A stretch of 64,000 nt of DNA from Dyella sedimenti (GCF_022760995.1 NZ_JAKWJO010000002.1:434001-498000); one strand, 5' to 3'; shown: positions 1-9,410, counted from the stretch's first letter. Notes: generated from the letters alone by a model not told the origin. A program made the numbers and translations.

Positions 1-781
1 AGAGGATGAACAGCGGATGCTCGGCTTCCACCGGCGTCGGCGGGCAGTCGGCCGACTGGCCCTCCATCAGCGTGTGGTAGTAGCGGTCGCGCGGCGACTG
101 CATCGGCACGGCGCTGCCGGTACGGCGCACTACGATCACGGTCTCCACGCTCTGGGTGCCGGGGCGTTCCAGCGCGGCGTCCACGTTGGACTTTAGCGGG
201 ATCTTCTTGCCGCCGCGCAGGCCTTCGTCGGCGGTGACCACCACCTTGCAGGTGGAGTCGGCGATGCGGCCGGCCAGCGAATCCGGCGAGAAACCGCCGA
301 ACACCACCGAGTGGATCGCGCCGATGCGCGCGCAGGCCAGCATGGCCACCGCCGCCTCGGGGATCATCGGCAGGTAGATCGCCACGCGGTCGCCTTTCTC
401 CACGCCCAGGTGCTTGAGCGTGTTGGCGAACTTGCACACTTCCTGATGCAGTTCCCTGTAGCTGATATGGCGCGATTCGTTCGGGTCGTCGCCCTCGAAG
501 ATGATCGCCGTCTTGTCGCCGCGCGTAGCCAGGTGGCGGTCCAGGCAGTTGGCCGAGACGTTCAGCTCGCCGTCCTCGTACCAGCGGATGTGCAGGTTGT
601 TGGGATCGTAGGAGACGTTCTTGATCCGGGTCGGCGCCTTGGCCCAGTCCAGCCGCTCGCCCACCTTGCCCCAGAAGCCCTCCGGGTCCCGCACCGATTC
701 GGCGTAGAGCCGCTCGTAGTCGTCCTTGCGGATGCGGGCCTTGGCGGCGAACTCGGGCTTGACGGGGTAGAGCTTGGTCAT
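1..781 (-). CDS. acs: Acetyl-CoA synthetase, N-terminal part (cut by left window edge)
   Basis: Reading the minus strand from the ATG at 781 gives an open frame of 260 codons that leaves the window. It begins MTKLYPVKPEFAAKARI and contains the typical Acs sequences DPEGFWGKVGERLDW, the NVSANCLDRH segment and HSVVFGGFSPDSLAGRI. This AMP-forming ligase (usual length about 650 residues) turns acetate, ATP and CoA into acetyl-CoA in the cytoplasm. Only the N-terminal 40 percent is visible, so the adenylation core and the acetylated lysine lie outside. It is divergent from the porin and MHS transporter genes to its right, which suggests a shared carboxylate uptake and activation function (inference). 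Propionyl-CoA synthetase is the alternative, but the visible motifs fit Acs better. Confidence 0.9.
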   Translation of the reverse strand, partial: MTKLYPVKPEFAAKARIRKDDYERLYAESVRDPEGFWGKVGERLDWAKAPTRIKNVSYDPNNLHIRWYEDGELNVSANCLDRHLATRGDKTAIIFEGDDPNESRHISYRELHQEVCKFANTLKHLGVEKGDRVAIYLPMIPEAAVAMLACARIGAIHSVVFGGFSPDSLAGRIADSTCKVVVTADEGLRGGKKIPLKSNVDAALERPGTQSVETVIVVRRTGSAVPMQSPRDRYYHTLMEGQSADCPPTPVEAEHPLFIL

Positions 782-914
782 CGTGGGGCTCCTGCGGCCG
801 GACCGACCGGCCTCCTTTATGCATGTTGGATGCCGCGGCAGCGGTGTTCGCCGGCGGTAGCGACCGAGTGTAGCGGTTGGGCGGTGATCGATACGTTTCG
901 GCCCCTTATCGACT

Positions 915-933
915 TTGGTCGAGGTTCGACCAA
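915..933. promoter_or_regulatory. Perfect inverted repeat in the acs/porin divergent promoter region
   Basis: TTGGTCGA, three spacer bases (GGT), TCGACCAA: two perfect 8-bp arms. The site lies in the 220-bp gap between the divergent acs and porin starts, 69 bp before the porin ATG. It has the size and symmetry of an operator for a dimeric regulator. No regulator gene is adjacent, so the binding protein is unknown. Confidence 0.5.
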
Positions 934-1001
934 TGGGGAATAGGCGCTCGCGTTGCAGCATGGACATGCTCGGGCCGGTCATCGACCTGGGGAGGCACGC
1001 C

Positions 1002-2510
1002 ATGACATCACCTACCATCCGCCGCAGCCGGCTGCTGGCGCTCAGCATCGCCTGTGCGCTGGGCCTGCCGCTGGCGGTCCATGCGCAGAGTACGTCATCG
1101 ACCACGAGCACCAAGAAGACCACCGCACGGGAACAGCAGCTCGAACAGCGCGTCAACCAGCTGGAACAGGAACTGGCCGAGCTGAAGGCCATGATCCAGG
1201 AACAGAAGGCGGCCACCACCCAGGCCACGCAGGCCGCGCAAACGGCGCAGGTCGCCGCCGAGCAGGCCACCACCACCGCGCAGGCCGCGCAGACCAAGGT
1301 GGAGGCGGCGCCCAAGCCGCAGTTCACCACTGCCTCGGGCCTCACGGTGGCCCTGCATGGCTTCGTCAGCGCCAGCGCCTTCGGGCAGAACCGGACCTTC
1401 GCCAACTACGGCAACGGCCAGAACGCCGAGGTGCCCGCGCCGCCTACCGCGGCCAACCGCGCGCAGGGCTACAACGGCTCGCTCAGCGGCTTCGACGTGC
1501 GCAACACGCGCTTCTGGCTGGACTTCTCCGGCGCCAAGTTCAACGAGGAGTGGGGTGGTGGCGGCCGCATCGAGATGGACTTCTTCGGCGGCAACAACGG
1601 CACCGGCGCCTATGCGCAGCAGCAGCCGATCCCGCGCCTGCGCCAGGCCTACATGGACATCACCAACCCGGGCATCGGCAGCACCATCCGCATCGGCCAG
1701 CAGTGGGACCTGATGTTCCCGCTGGAGAACGTGGCCACCTCGCTGAGCCACATCGCGTTCCCGCTGGGCTACGGCACCGGCTTCGTGGGCTGGCGCTATC
1801 CCGGCCTGGTCTGGATGCAGGACCTCAACCACGGCACCGACGGCGTCCAATGGCGCCTGGACCTGGGTGTGTTCCAAGGCAACTGGAATGGCCCGCAGAA
1901 CGCGGCCGGCACGTCGACCACCAATTACCTGACCGCCGGCAACGCCAATTTCCGGCCGCAGGTGGAGGCGCGGCTGCATGCGCAGGGCAAGGACTGGCTG
2001 GCCTACTTCGTGGCGCACTATTCCAGCATCAACCTCAAGGGCGTGGGCAACATCAATCCCAACCCGCTGGAGGACACCATCAAGAGCATCGGCTACGAGC
2101 TGGGCGGCCAGTGGAAGCCCGGCCCGTGGACCTTCAAGGGCCTGGTCTATACCGGCAAGGCGCTGGGCGAGCTGTTCGGCTCGATGTCGCAGTTCGGCAA
2201 CATCGACGAGTCGGGCGGCTACGTGCAGGCGAGCTACAACTTCACGCCGAAGTGGAGCGTGAACGCCTTCTACTCGCTGGTGCGGCCCAACGGGGACGAC
2301 GTGATCCGCTGGACCACCACCAGCGCCACCGCCGGCACCGCCATGCTGCGCAGCAACCAGGCCGCGCTCAGCCTGCAATACGCCTCGGGCAACTACGCGC
2401 TGGGCGTGGAGTGGATGTACGACAAGCTGCGCTACCAGGTGGGCTCGGCCGGCCCGCAGCTGAACACCAACGGCAACCAGGTCAGCCTGAGCGGCCTGTA
2501 CCACTTTTGA
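1002..2510 (+). CDS. DcaP-type trimeric outer-membrane porin
   Basis: A 502-residue outer-membrane protein. The ATG at 1002 was chosen because GGGAGG lies just upstream and the protein then starts with a clean Sec signal (basic RRSR, hydrophobic LLALSIACALGLPLA, cleavage near HAQ). An upstream in-frame ATG at 915 would bury the signal. Residues about 35-105 form a coiled coil rich in Glu, Gln and Ala, followed by a beta-rich domain that ends in the aromatic LYHF expected for outer-membrane barrels. This layout matches DcaP porins, which in Acinetobacter take up dicarboxylates. The MHS transporter 182 bp downstream on the same strand is a plausible inner-membrane partner. The substrate is not shown by the sequence. 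Confidence 0.82.
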   Translation: MTSPTIRRSRLLALSIACALGLPLAVHAQSTSSTTSTKKTTAREQQLEQRVNQLEQELAELKAMIQEQKAATTQATQAAQTAQVAAEQATTTAQAAQTKVEAAPKPQFTTASGLTVALHGFVSASAFGQNRTFANYGNGQNAEVPAPPTAANRAQGYNGSLSGFDVRNTRFWLDFSGAKFNEEWGGGGRIEMDFFGGNNGTGAYAQQQPIPRLRQAYMDITNPGIGSTIRIGQQWDLMFPLENVATSLSHIAFPLGYGTGFVGWRYPGLVWMQDLNHGTDGVQWRLDLGVFQGNWNGPQNAAGTSTTNYLTAGNANFRPQVEARLHAQGKDWLAYFVAHYSSINLKGVGNINPNPLEDTIKSIGYELGGQWKPGPWTFKGLVYTGKALGELFGSMSQFGNIDESGGYVQASYNFTPKWSVNAFYSLVRPNGDDVIRWTTTSATAGTAMLRSNQAALSLQYASGNYALGVEWMYDKLRYQVGSAGPQLNTNGNQVSLSGLYHF

Positions 2511-2692
2511 CGAAAGCGGTGGCGGCATGGGACGTGCCGCCGCCTGATCCGCCGGTCACGGGCCAGGCAAGACGCCCGCACCCGGCAACGGAGAGGGAGA
2601 CACGAGGTGGCCAGCGGCTGCCGCGGCGGCTTGCACCCTGAAAACCTGATCCATCTTCCCTACCGGGCACAGCTCACATCGAGGACAACATC

Positions 2693-4351
2693 ATGGCCAC
2701 GACCGCAGCCGACATGCGCGGATCGCTCGACACCAGCCATCGCCGCGTCATCCTGGCTTCCAGCCTGGGCACGGTGTTCGAGTGGTATGACTTCTACCTC
2801 TACGGCTCGCTCGCCGCGCTGATCGGCAAGCATTTCTTCAGCGGCCTCAACGAGACCAGCCAGTTCATCTTCGCACTGCTGGCGTTCGCGGCCGGCTTCG
2901 CGGTGCGCCCGTTCGGCGCCATCGTGTTCGGCCGGCTGGGCGATCTGATCGGCCGCAAGTACACCTTCCTCATCACCATCGTCATCATGGGTTCCTCGAC
3001 CTTCCTGGTCGGCGTGCTGCCCGGCTACGCCACCATCGGCATGGTCGCGCCCATCATCCTGATCGCCTTGCGCCTGCTGCAGGGGCTGGCGCTGGGCGGC
3101 GAATACGGCGGTGCCGCCACCTACGTGGCCGAGCACGCGCCACAGGGCAAGCGCGGGCTGTACACCAGCTTCATCCAGATCACCGCCACCTTCGGCCTGT
3201 TCCTCTCGCTGCTAGTGATCCTTGGCACGCGCCTGGGGCTGGGCACCGATCCCTTCGAGGCCTGGGGCTGGCGCGTGCCGTTCCTGGTCTCCTCGATCCT
3301 GCTGATCGTATCGGTCTACATCCGCATGCAGCTGGCCGAGTCGCCGGTGTTCAAGCAGATGAAGGCCGAGGGCAAGCACTCCAAGGCGCCGTTGACCGAA
3401 GCCTTCGGCCAGTGGAAGAACCTCAAGCTGGTGATCCTCGCCCTGCTCGGCGCCACCGCCGGCCAGGCGGTGGTGTGGTACACCGGCCAGTTCTATTCGC
3501 TGTACTTCCTCACCCAGAGCCTGAAGATCGACGGCACCACCGCCAACCTGCTGATTGCCGCGGCGCTGGCCATCGGCACGCCGTTCTTCGTGCTGTTCGG
3601 CTGGCTGTCGGACCGCGTGGGCCGCAAGCCCATCGTGCTGGCGGGCTGCCTGCTGGCCGCGCTCACCTACTTCCCGATCTTCAAGGGCCTGACCCACTAC
3701 GGCAACCCGGCCATCGAGCAGGCGGCCGCCATGGCGCCGGTGAAGGTGGTGGCCGACCCGCAGGCTTGCAGCTTCCAGTTCGATCCGGTGGGCAAGAGCA
3801 AGTTCACCAGCTCCTGCGACGTGGCCAAGAGCGCGCTGGCCAAGAAGGGCATTCCCTACTCGAACACGACCGCCGAGCGCGGCGCCATCGCCGAGGTGAA
3901 GGTCGGTGACCACGTCATCGCCTCGTTCGAGGGTGGCTCGCTCGACGGCAAGGCGTTCGCGGACCAGGGCAAGGCCTTCGACGCCCAACTGAGCGCCGCC
4001 CTTAAGACGGCCGGCTACCCGGCCAAGGCCGACCCGGCGCAGAGCAACTACGTGATGCTGGTGATCCTGCTGGCGATCCTGGTGATCTACGTCACCATGG
4101 TCTATGGCCCGATCGCCGCGTGGCTGGTGGAGATGTTCCCCACGCGCATCCGCTACACCTCGATGAGCCTGCCATACCACATCGGCAACGGCTGGTTCGG
4201 CGGTTTCGTGCCGACCATCGGCTTCATGCTGGTGGCCTGGAAGGGCGATATCTACTACGGCCTGTGGTATCCGATCATCGTGGCCATCATCACCTTCTTC
4301 ATCGGCCTGTTGTTCCTGCGCGAGACCAAGGACGTCGATATCCGCTATTGA
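2693..4351 (+). CDS. MHS-family MFS transporter with a periplasmic insertion
   Basis: A 552-residue inner-membrane symporter of the metabolite:H+ symporter family. The start has GAGG at 2681-2684. Family marks are FEWYDFYLYG in TM1, GRLGDLIGRK in the loop after TM2, LQGLALGGEYGGA in TM4 and WLSDRVGRKP after TM8. MHS proteins are usually 420-450 residues. The extra length is a hydrophilic block of about 100 residues (roughly 345-450) between TM9 and TM10, with two cysteines (QACSFQF and SSCDVAK), predicted to be periplasmic. Relatives carry protons with alpha-ketoglutarate, citrate, proline or shikimate. The place beside acs and a DcaP porin suggests a carboxylate substrate (inference). Confidence 0.88.
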   Translation: MATTAADMRGSLDTSHRRVILASSLGTVFEWYDFYLYGSLAALIGKHFFSGLNETSQFIFALLAFAAGFAVRPFGAIVFGRLGDLIGRKYTFLITIVIMGSSTFLVGVLPGYATIGMVAPIILIALRLLQGLALGGEYGGAATYVAEHAPQGKRGLYTSFIQITATFGLFLSLLVILGTRLGLGTDPFEAWGWRVPFLVSSILLIVSVYIRMQLAESPVFKQMKAEGKHSKAPLTEAFGQWKNLKLVILALLGATAGQAVVWYTGQFYSLYFLTQSLKIDGTTANLLIAAALAIGTPFFVLFGWLSDRVGRKPIVLAGCLLAALTYFPIFKGLTHYGNPAIEQAAAMAPVKVVADPQACSFQFDPVGKSKFTSSCDVAKSALAKKGIPYSNTTAERGAIAEVKVGDHVIASFEGGSLDGKAFADQGKAFDAQLSAALKTAGYPAKADPAQSNYVMLVILLAILVIYVTMVYGPIAAWLVEMFPTRIRYTSMSLPYHIGNGWFGGFVPTIGFMLVAWKGDIYYGLWYPIIVAIITFFIGLLFLRETKDVDIRY

Positions 4352-4374
4352 GCGGATCGCGTGGAACCAAAGGG

Positions 4375-4403
4375 GCGCGACGGGCAACCGTCGCGCTCTT
4401 TTC
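4375..4403 (+). terminator. Rho-independent terminator after the MHS transporter
   Basis: A perfect 9-bp stem GCGCGACGG/CCGTCGCGC with loop GCAA is followed by TCTTTTC, 24 bp after the transporter stop. It closes the porin-transporter unit. Confidence 0.85.
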
Positions 4404-4435
4404 TGTGCGTCGTGTGGTGCGTGGAACCCCTCCGC

Positions 4436-4520
4436 AATCTTCCCCTGCGAGCCGGGGAAGGGGCAATGCGGCGCATTGCTTCGGCTCCTTCCCCTACTCG
4501 CAAGGGGAGCTGCGAAAAGG
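4436..4520. repeat. Cluster of short hairpins between genes
   Basis: Three small inverted repeats sit side by side: CTTCCCC/GGGGAAG (4439-4460), CAATGC/GCATTG (4464-4478) and CTCCTTCCCC/GGGGAG near 4486-4512. It looks like a repetitive extragenic element, but no second copy is visible in this window. Confidence 0.4.
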
Positions 4521-4594
4521 TTTGCGATTTCACGGAGGTTTTGAACAGGCTTTAAGATAGCCGCGCCACGCCGGCGACGAGCAACGGGAACGGC

Positions 4595-6802
4595 ATGTCC
4601 GACGGAGCACGCGAACGGGAAGGGCGCAGATCGACGCTACGCCGCCGCTGGCGCCGCATGCTGGGCTGGACGGCCCTGCTGCTGGACCACCTGAAGCCCG
4701 TGCGCGTCACCCTGCTGGTGCTGGCGATCGCGATCGTCGCTTCGTTCAGCGTGGATCAGGTCGCCGAGCTGTTCCTGATCGCGCTATGGACCGATCCCAG
4801 CGAGGCGCGCTATCTCGCCCTGCTCGGATCGAGCGCACTGGCGGGGCTGGCGATCTGGTCGGCGGCGCGCAACGCCTACCGCCTGCGCTATCCGCGCTGG
4901 CCCACCCTGCAGGACGAACGCGCCGCGGCCCTGCGCGACTGGCTGCCGCGCGCGCTGGGCGCGGCCGTGCCGTTGCTGGTCTGCCTGGGCTATGCGCTGG
5001 CGCTGGCCCGGCTGCCGCATGGGCCATGCGGCCTGGCCAGCCATTGCGCGCAGCGCGGCTGGCGGGCGATGGGCCTGCTGATGGAGTCGGCGGCGCTGAT
5101 CGTGTTCTTCACCACGCGGCGGCGCCTGTGGCATGCGATGTCGCGGCGCATGCCCCGGCTGGCCGTGCCGGCGGACCGACCCTCCGGCGAGCGGCGCGTC
5201 TGGCGCGTGCGCGAGTTGGGCGCACTGCCCGTGGCCTTCTACCTCGTGGCGGTGGTCCTCAATGTCCTCGCCACCGGCCTGATCGCGCTGCGGCCGGAGG
5301 CGCTGGACGGCATCGGGCCGCTGTCCATCCTGCTGATCGCCGAGGCCTTCCTCTGCTACAGCGGCGGCCTGCTGTGCATGATCGGCGACCGCCGTGGCGT
5401 GCCCTTGCTCAGCGCGCTGCTGCTGGTCAGCGCCTCGCTGCACTGGCTGCACCTCAACGACAACCATCGGGTGCGGCAGTACCCGGCGATGAGCACGCAC
5501 GTCTACCCGGCCATGCAGCCACCGGATACGCGCCCCCGCTTCGATGCCTACATGGACGCCTGGCTGGACGACCGCTGCGCGGGTCGCCGCCCGTGCCCGG
5601 TGATCGTGGTGTCCACCGAGGGCGGCGGCATCCGTGGCGCCGCGTGGACCGCCTTGGTGCTCGGCCGCCTGACCGCCGAGTTGGATGCGGTACGGCCCGA
5701 GGCCGGCGAGCCGCTGTTCGCGCGCTACCTGTTCGCCGCCAGCGGTGTCTCCGGCGGCAGCCTGGGCCTGGCTACCTACGTGGGCCTACTGAAGGCCTCC
5801 GCCTCGCCCGACGCGGTGTCGCTGGAACGACGCGCCCAGGACCTGCTGGGCCATGATTTCCTCGCGCCCACCCTGGCCAACGCCTTCTTCGTGGACTTCA
5901 CCCAGCGCTGGCTGCCCGGCGCATGGTTCGACGACCGTGCCCGCGCGCTGACCCGCGCTTGGGAAGCGGCGGCGCGCCGCCAGGGCATCCCGGCCTTCGC
6001 GCAGCCGTTTGCGCAGTTGTACGCGTCGGGCGATGCCGATACGCCGGCGCTGTTCCTCAACAGCACCACGGTGGCCGAGGGCAAGCGCTTCATCGAGCAC
6101 CCGTTCGCGCCCATCGCTACGCCCGAGCGCCAGCCATGGACGGCGGGCCTGGATGGGTCGAGCTGGCTCGATCCGCGCGTGCCGCTGAGCGAGGTAGTGC
6201 TCAACAGCGCGCGTTTCACCTACCTCAGCCCGGCCGGCACGCTGGAGGCGCATACCGCCAATCCGCCGGTGCCGGCCCGGCTGCAGCTGGTCGATGGCGG
6301 CTACTTCGAGAATTCCGGCACCACCACCCTGCTGGAAGTGATGCGATTGCTGCGCAACCGCGCGACGCAGCGCGGGCTCGCGCTGCGCTTCATCGTCATC
6401 CACATCAGCAACGATCCGCAGATGAGCGATTTCATCGACCGGCACGATGCCGGCCATCCCTTGCCGCTCTACAGCGCGGCCTGTCCCCCGGTAGCCGGCC
6501 CAGTGCGCGACAGTGTGCGCGGCGAGGCCATCGCGCCGTTCGACGCCTTGCTGCATACCCAGGCAGCGCGTGGCGAGTATGCCCGCATGCAGTTGCTGCA
6601 CGCATTGAAAACGGACGACGCCCAGCCTGCGCAAGGCGACGTGCTGTGGCATTTCCGCCTGTGTCCCGGCAATTATCCGATCCCGCTGGGCTGGACCATC
6701 TCCGCGCCGGTGTTCAAGGAACTGGAGCGCCAGCTGGACCAGTACCCGCTCGCCGTCATGCGCGAGGCGCTGCGCGCGCAGTTGGCGCCGGACTCCCAGT
6801 AG
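4595..6802 (+). CDS. Membrane-anchored patatin-like phospholipase
   Basis: A 735-residue protein with two parts. Residues 1 to about 295 hold several hydrophobic segments (around 35-55, 75-90, 125-145, 155-175, 215-235, 240-262, 265-285). Residues about 310-730 are a patatin-type acyl hydrolase. The catalytic features are visible: oxyanion hole GGGIRG near residue 342, nucleophile GVSGGS (G-x-S-x-G) near 383 and the dyad aspartate in DGGYFEN near 566. The predicted action is on lipid acyl esters at the cytoplasmic membrane. The length greatly exceeds ordinary RssA-type patatins because of the membrane domain. It stands alone, 44 bp before the radical SAM gene on the same strand. The substrate is unknown. 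Confidence 0.8.
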   Translation: MSDGAREREGRRSTLRRRWRRMLGWTALLLDHLKPVRVTLLVLAIAIVASFSVDQVAELFLIALWTDPSEARYLALLGSSALAGLAIWSAARNAYRLRYPRWPTLQDERAAALRDWLPRALGAAVPLLVCLGYALALARLPHGPCGLASHCAQRGWRAMGLLMESAALIVFFTTRRRLWHAMSRRMPRLAVPADRPSGERRVWRVRELGALPVAFYLVAVVLNVLATGLIALRPEALDGIGPLSILLIAEAFLCYSGGLLCMIGDRRGVPLLSALLLVSASLHWLHLNDNHRVRQYPAMSTHVYPAMQPPDTRPRFDAYMDAWLDDRCAGRRPCPVIVVSTEGGGIRGAAWTALVLGRLTAELDAVRPEAGEPLFARYLFAASGVSGGSLGLATYVGLLKASASPDAVSLERRAQDLLGHDFLAPTLANAFFVDFTQRWLPGAWFDDRARALTRAWEAAARRQGIPAFAQPFAQLYASGDADTPALFLNSTTVAEGKRFIEHPFAPIATPERQPWTAGLDGSSWLDPRVPLSEVVLNSARFTYLSPAGTLEAHTANPPVPARLQLVDGGYFENSGTTTLLEVMRLLRNRATQRGLALRFIVIHISNDPQMSDFIDRHDAGHPLPLYSAACPPVAGPVRDSVRGEAIAPFDALLHTQAARGEYARMQLLHALKTDDAQPAQGDVLWHFRLCPGNYPIPLGWTISAPVFKELERQLDQYPLAVMREALRAQLAPDSQ

Positions 6803-6846
6803 CAGGTGTCGCGCCGGCTGAGACCTCGCCGGCGCACACTGCGCCG

Positions 6847-7938
6847 ATGGCCGATACCTTTCTACCATTGCAGGCGCTCAAGGGGCGCGGCGCCGCCTCC
6901 AACCCGGAAGGGCGCTTCGAGTCGATCCGCCACCATGCGGAGGACGACGGCTGGCAGAGCCTGCTGCTGGACGAGACGGCGCCGCGCCCGCGCACCGAGG
7001 TCACCGAGGAGCGCGCACGCAGCGTCATCACCCGCAACGATTCGCCGGACATCCATTTCAGCCAGGCGCTGAATCCCTATCGCGGCTGCGAACATGGCTG
7101 CATCTACTGCTTCGCGCGGCCCTCGCACAGCTATCTCAACCTGTCGCCGGGGCTGGACTTCGAGACCCGGTTGCGCGCCAAGAGCAACCTGGCCGAGGTG
7201 CTGCGCCACGAGCTGTCGCGGCCCGGCTACACGGTGAGCCCGATCAATATCGGCAGCAATACCGATCCCTACCAGCCGATCGAACGCCGCTGGAAGATCA
7301 CCCGTGCCGCGCTGGAGGTGCTGGCCGAGTGCCGCCATCCCTGCACCATCGTCACCAAGAACGCGCTGGTCGAGCGCGACCTGGACATCCTGGCCGCGAT
7401 GGCGCGCGAGCGGCTGGTGCAGGTGTTCGTCTCGATCAACTCGCTGGACAACCACCTGGCCGCCAAGCTGGAGCCGCGCGCCAGCGCGCCGCACCGCCGC
7501 ATCAAGGCTATCCGTGCGCTGGCCGAGGCCGGCGTGCCGGTGGGCGTGCTGGTGGCGCCGATCATTCCCGCGCTCAACGACCGCGACATGGAGGCGGTGC
7601 TGGACCAGGCGGCGGCAGCAGGCGCCAGCTGCGCCGGCTACACCACGCTGCGCCTGCCCTACGAGTTGAAGGCGTTGTTCCGCGAATGGCTGGCGCTGCA
7701 CGCGCCGCAACGCGCGGCCCATGTGATGAGCCTGGTGCGGCAGATGAACGGCGGGCGCGACTACGACAGCGATTTCGCCACCCGCATGCGCGGGCAGGGC
7801 GTGTTCGCCGAGCTGATCCGCCGCCGCTTCGACGTCGCCTGCCGCAAGCACGGCTTCGGTCGCGCCCGCGAGCTATGGCTGGATACCGGCAGGTTCATGC
7901 CCCCGCGCGAGTCCTCGCCGCAGGGGCAGTTGTTCTGA
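6847..7938 (+). CDS. PA0069-family radical SAM protein
   Basis: A 363-residue protein starting at the ATG at 6847 (MADTFLPLQALKGRGA); the frame is open far upstream, but only this start gives the family N-terminus. The radical SAM iron-sulfur motif C-x3-C-x2-C is present as CEHGCIYC at residues 81-88, preceded by the family's NPYRG. NIGSNTDPYQPIER and the closing DTGRFMPPRE region are typical of the PA0069/Rv2578c group, which resembles spore photoproduct lyase. Its reaction is not known. The stop lies 8 bp from the stop of the convergent ABC permease gene. Confidence 0.85.
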   Translation: MADTFLPLQALKGRGAASNPEGRFESIRHHAEDDGWQSLLLDETAPRPRTEVTEERARSVITRNDSPDIHFSQALNPYRGCEHGCIYCFARPSHSYLNLSPGLDFETRLRAKSNLAEVLRHELSRPGYTVSPINIGSNTDPYQPIERRWKITRAALEVLAECRHPCTIVTKNALVERDLDILAAMARERLVQVFVSINSLDNHLAAKLEPRASAPHRRIKAIRALAEAGVPVGVLVAPIIPALNDRDMEAVLDQAAAAGASCAGYTTLRLPYELKALFREWLALHAPQRAAHVMSLVRQMNGGRDYDSDFATRMRGQGVFAELIRRRFDVACRKHGFGRARELWLDTGRFMPPRESSPQGQLF

Positions 7939-7946
7939 ACGGGCCC

Positions 7947-9410
7947 CTAGGCGTTGGACAGGAAAGGGTGGGGCCGCTGCCGCCAAGCGCGCCAGCCGCG
8001 CCTCGCCAGCCATAGTAGCAACACATCCATCGCCACCCAGAGCACGAGCATGGTGACCACGTAAGCCGTGGGAAGTACCAAGGGTTTGTGGCCCACCATG
8101 CTGCTGGGCAGGAAGGAGATGGCGCCAATCAGCAGTCCTAGCGCGGTTCCCAGCCCGGTGAGCGCCCAGCCGGGCAAGGGACGCCCGCCGATGGTGCAGA
8201 GCAGGCAAGCCACCAGGCAGAGGGTTCCCCCGAGCAGGGTCACGGCGACCAGCAGCAGCGAGGCGGCGCTGGCATGGGTGTGGATTGCCATGGCCAGCAG
8301 CACGATCGCCAGCACGGCCTGCGCCAGCAAGGGGCGCCGCAGACCGGTCCACAACAGTTCGCGCTTGAGCCGGGCGTTGTCTCCCAAGCCGGGCAACAGA
8401 GCCAGCAAGGACAGCTCGGCATTGGGCTTGCGCCAGCGCTGGGTGAACAGCATCACCGTGGAAATCATCGCGCCCATGCCGCCGAACAGGCAGACCCATC
8501 CCACCACGGAGGCGGCCAGGAGCCAGGCAAGTTCGTCGAACCTCTTGGATGAACCGGAGATGCCCAACGCCACGGCGCACACCGGCACCAGTGCGATCAA
8601 CAGCACCGGCGCCGCGCTACGCAAATGTCCCATCGGCGTCTTGGGCAGGTACCAGCCGCCCAGCGCCACGCGCAGAGCGGTATCGGGCCGCTGTGGTCCG
8701 GCGAGGCGCAGATCCACCTGCGGCTGCAGCCAATCGGGCCGTTGGCGCACTTGCTGGGTGCTGTCCATGTTGATGGCGCCCCACTGATTGCTCCGGCGAT
8801 ATTGCAGCACCATTGCATCGCGGAAGCTGTTGGTGCCGCTCGCGTCGTCGCGCACCAGGCGATGCCAGCGCCATACGCAGAGTATTGCCAGGACCAGGAC
8901 CGCTGCCGGCGCCCAGGACAGGAAAGCGGCATCGCCGGGGCCGGGAATATGAAGCTTGAGAGCGTTGTACAGGGCCGGCAGCAGGCCACACAGTATTGCG
9001 TAATAGCGGGGCAGCAGCGCAAAGCTGAGGGCACCCAGCACCACCAGGCTGAGCAGCAGGGCGACCGCCAGCATGTCGCCGTCGAACAGGCCGCACAGCA
9101 ACGTCGCCGGCACCACGCTAAGCAAGGCATAGAAGAGCAGGGCGCCGATCACCGCACGCTGCATGCCCGGCAGCCGCAACTGCCGCGCGTCGATGGCCAG
9201 CAGGATCAGGCTGCACAGGTAAAACGCCCAGACATAGGCCAGGCCGCCGCTGTATAGCACGATGGGAGGCCACATCCAGCCGGTCTTCGCGCTGAAGATG
9301 GCGATGGCGATACCGCCAGCCGTGCATAGCAGCAGGACGACCAGCGTGATCCATCGTATGGGGGTATGCGAGCACCGCCACGGCGCGATCAGCAAGGCGC
9401 GGACGTTCAT
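7947..9410 (-). CDS. ABC transporter permease of a YtrA-type locus
   Basis: A 487-residue polytopic membrane protein with about ten to twelve hydrophobic segments, beginning MNVRALLIAPWRC. Its ATG overlaps the ATPase stop (ATGA at 9407-9410), so the two are translationally coupled. A soluble stretch of about 70 residues (roughly 190-260, NSFRDAMVLQYRRSNQWG onward) separates two membrane halves. No substrate motif is recognised. By position it is the membrane partner of the ATPase encoded just upstream. GntR-YtrA loci of this shape often answer envelope stress or antimicrobial peptides (family knowledge), so an export or protection role is an inference. Confidence 0.75.
   Translation of the reverse strand: MNVRALLIAPWRCSHTPIRWITLVVLLLCTAGGIAIAIFSAKTGWMWPPIVLYSGGLAYVWAFYLCSLILLAIDARQLRLPGMQRAVIGALLFYALLSVVPATLLCGLFDGDMLAVALLLSLVVLGALSFALLPRYYAILCGLLPALYNALKLHIPGPGDAAFLSWAPAAVLVLAILCVWRWHRLVRDDASGTNSFRDAMVLQYRRSNQWGAINMDSTQQVRQRPDWLQPQVDLRLAGPQRPDTALRVALGGWYLPKTPMGHLRSAAPVLLIALVPVCAVALGISGSSKRFDELAWLLAASVVGWVCLFGGMGAMISTVMLFTQRWRKPNAELSLLALLPGLGDNARLKRELLWTGLRRPLLAQAVLAIVLLAMAIHTHASAASLLLVAVTLLGGTLCLVACLLCTIGGRPLPGWALTGLGTALGLLIGAISFLPSSMVGHKPLVLPTAYVVTMLVLWVAMDVLLLWLARRGWRAWRQRPHPFLSNA

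Noticed and set aside
1095..2528. Minus-strand open frame of 477 codons opposite the porin gene
   Set aside because: It mirrors the porin gene, has low-complexity Gly/Ala/Arg/Val content and no domain; GC-rich third positions keep the antisense frame open.
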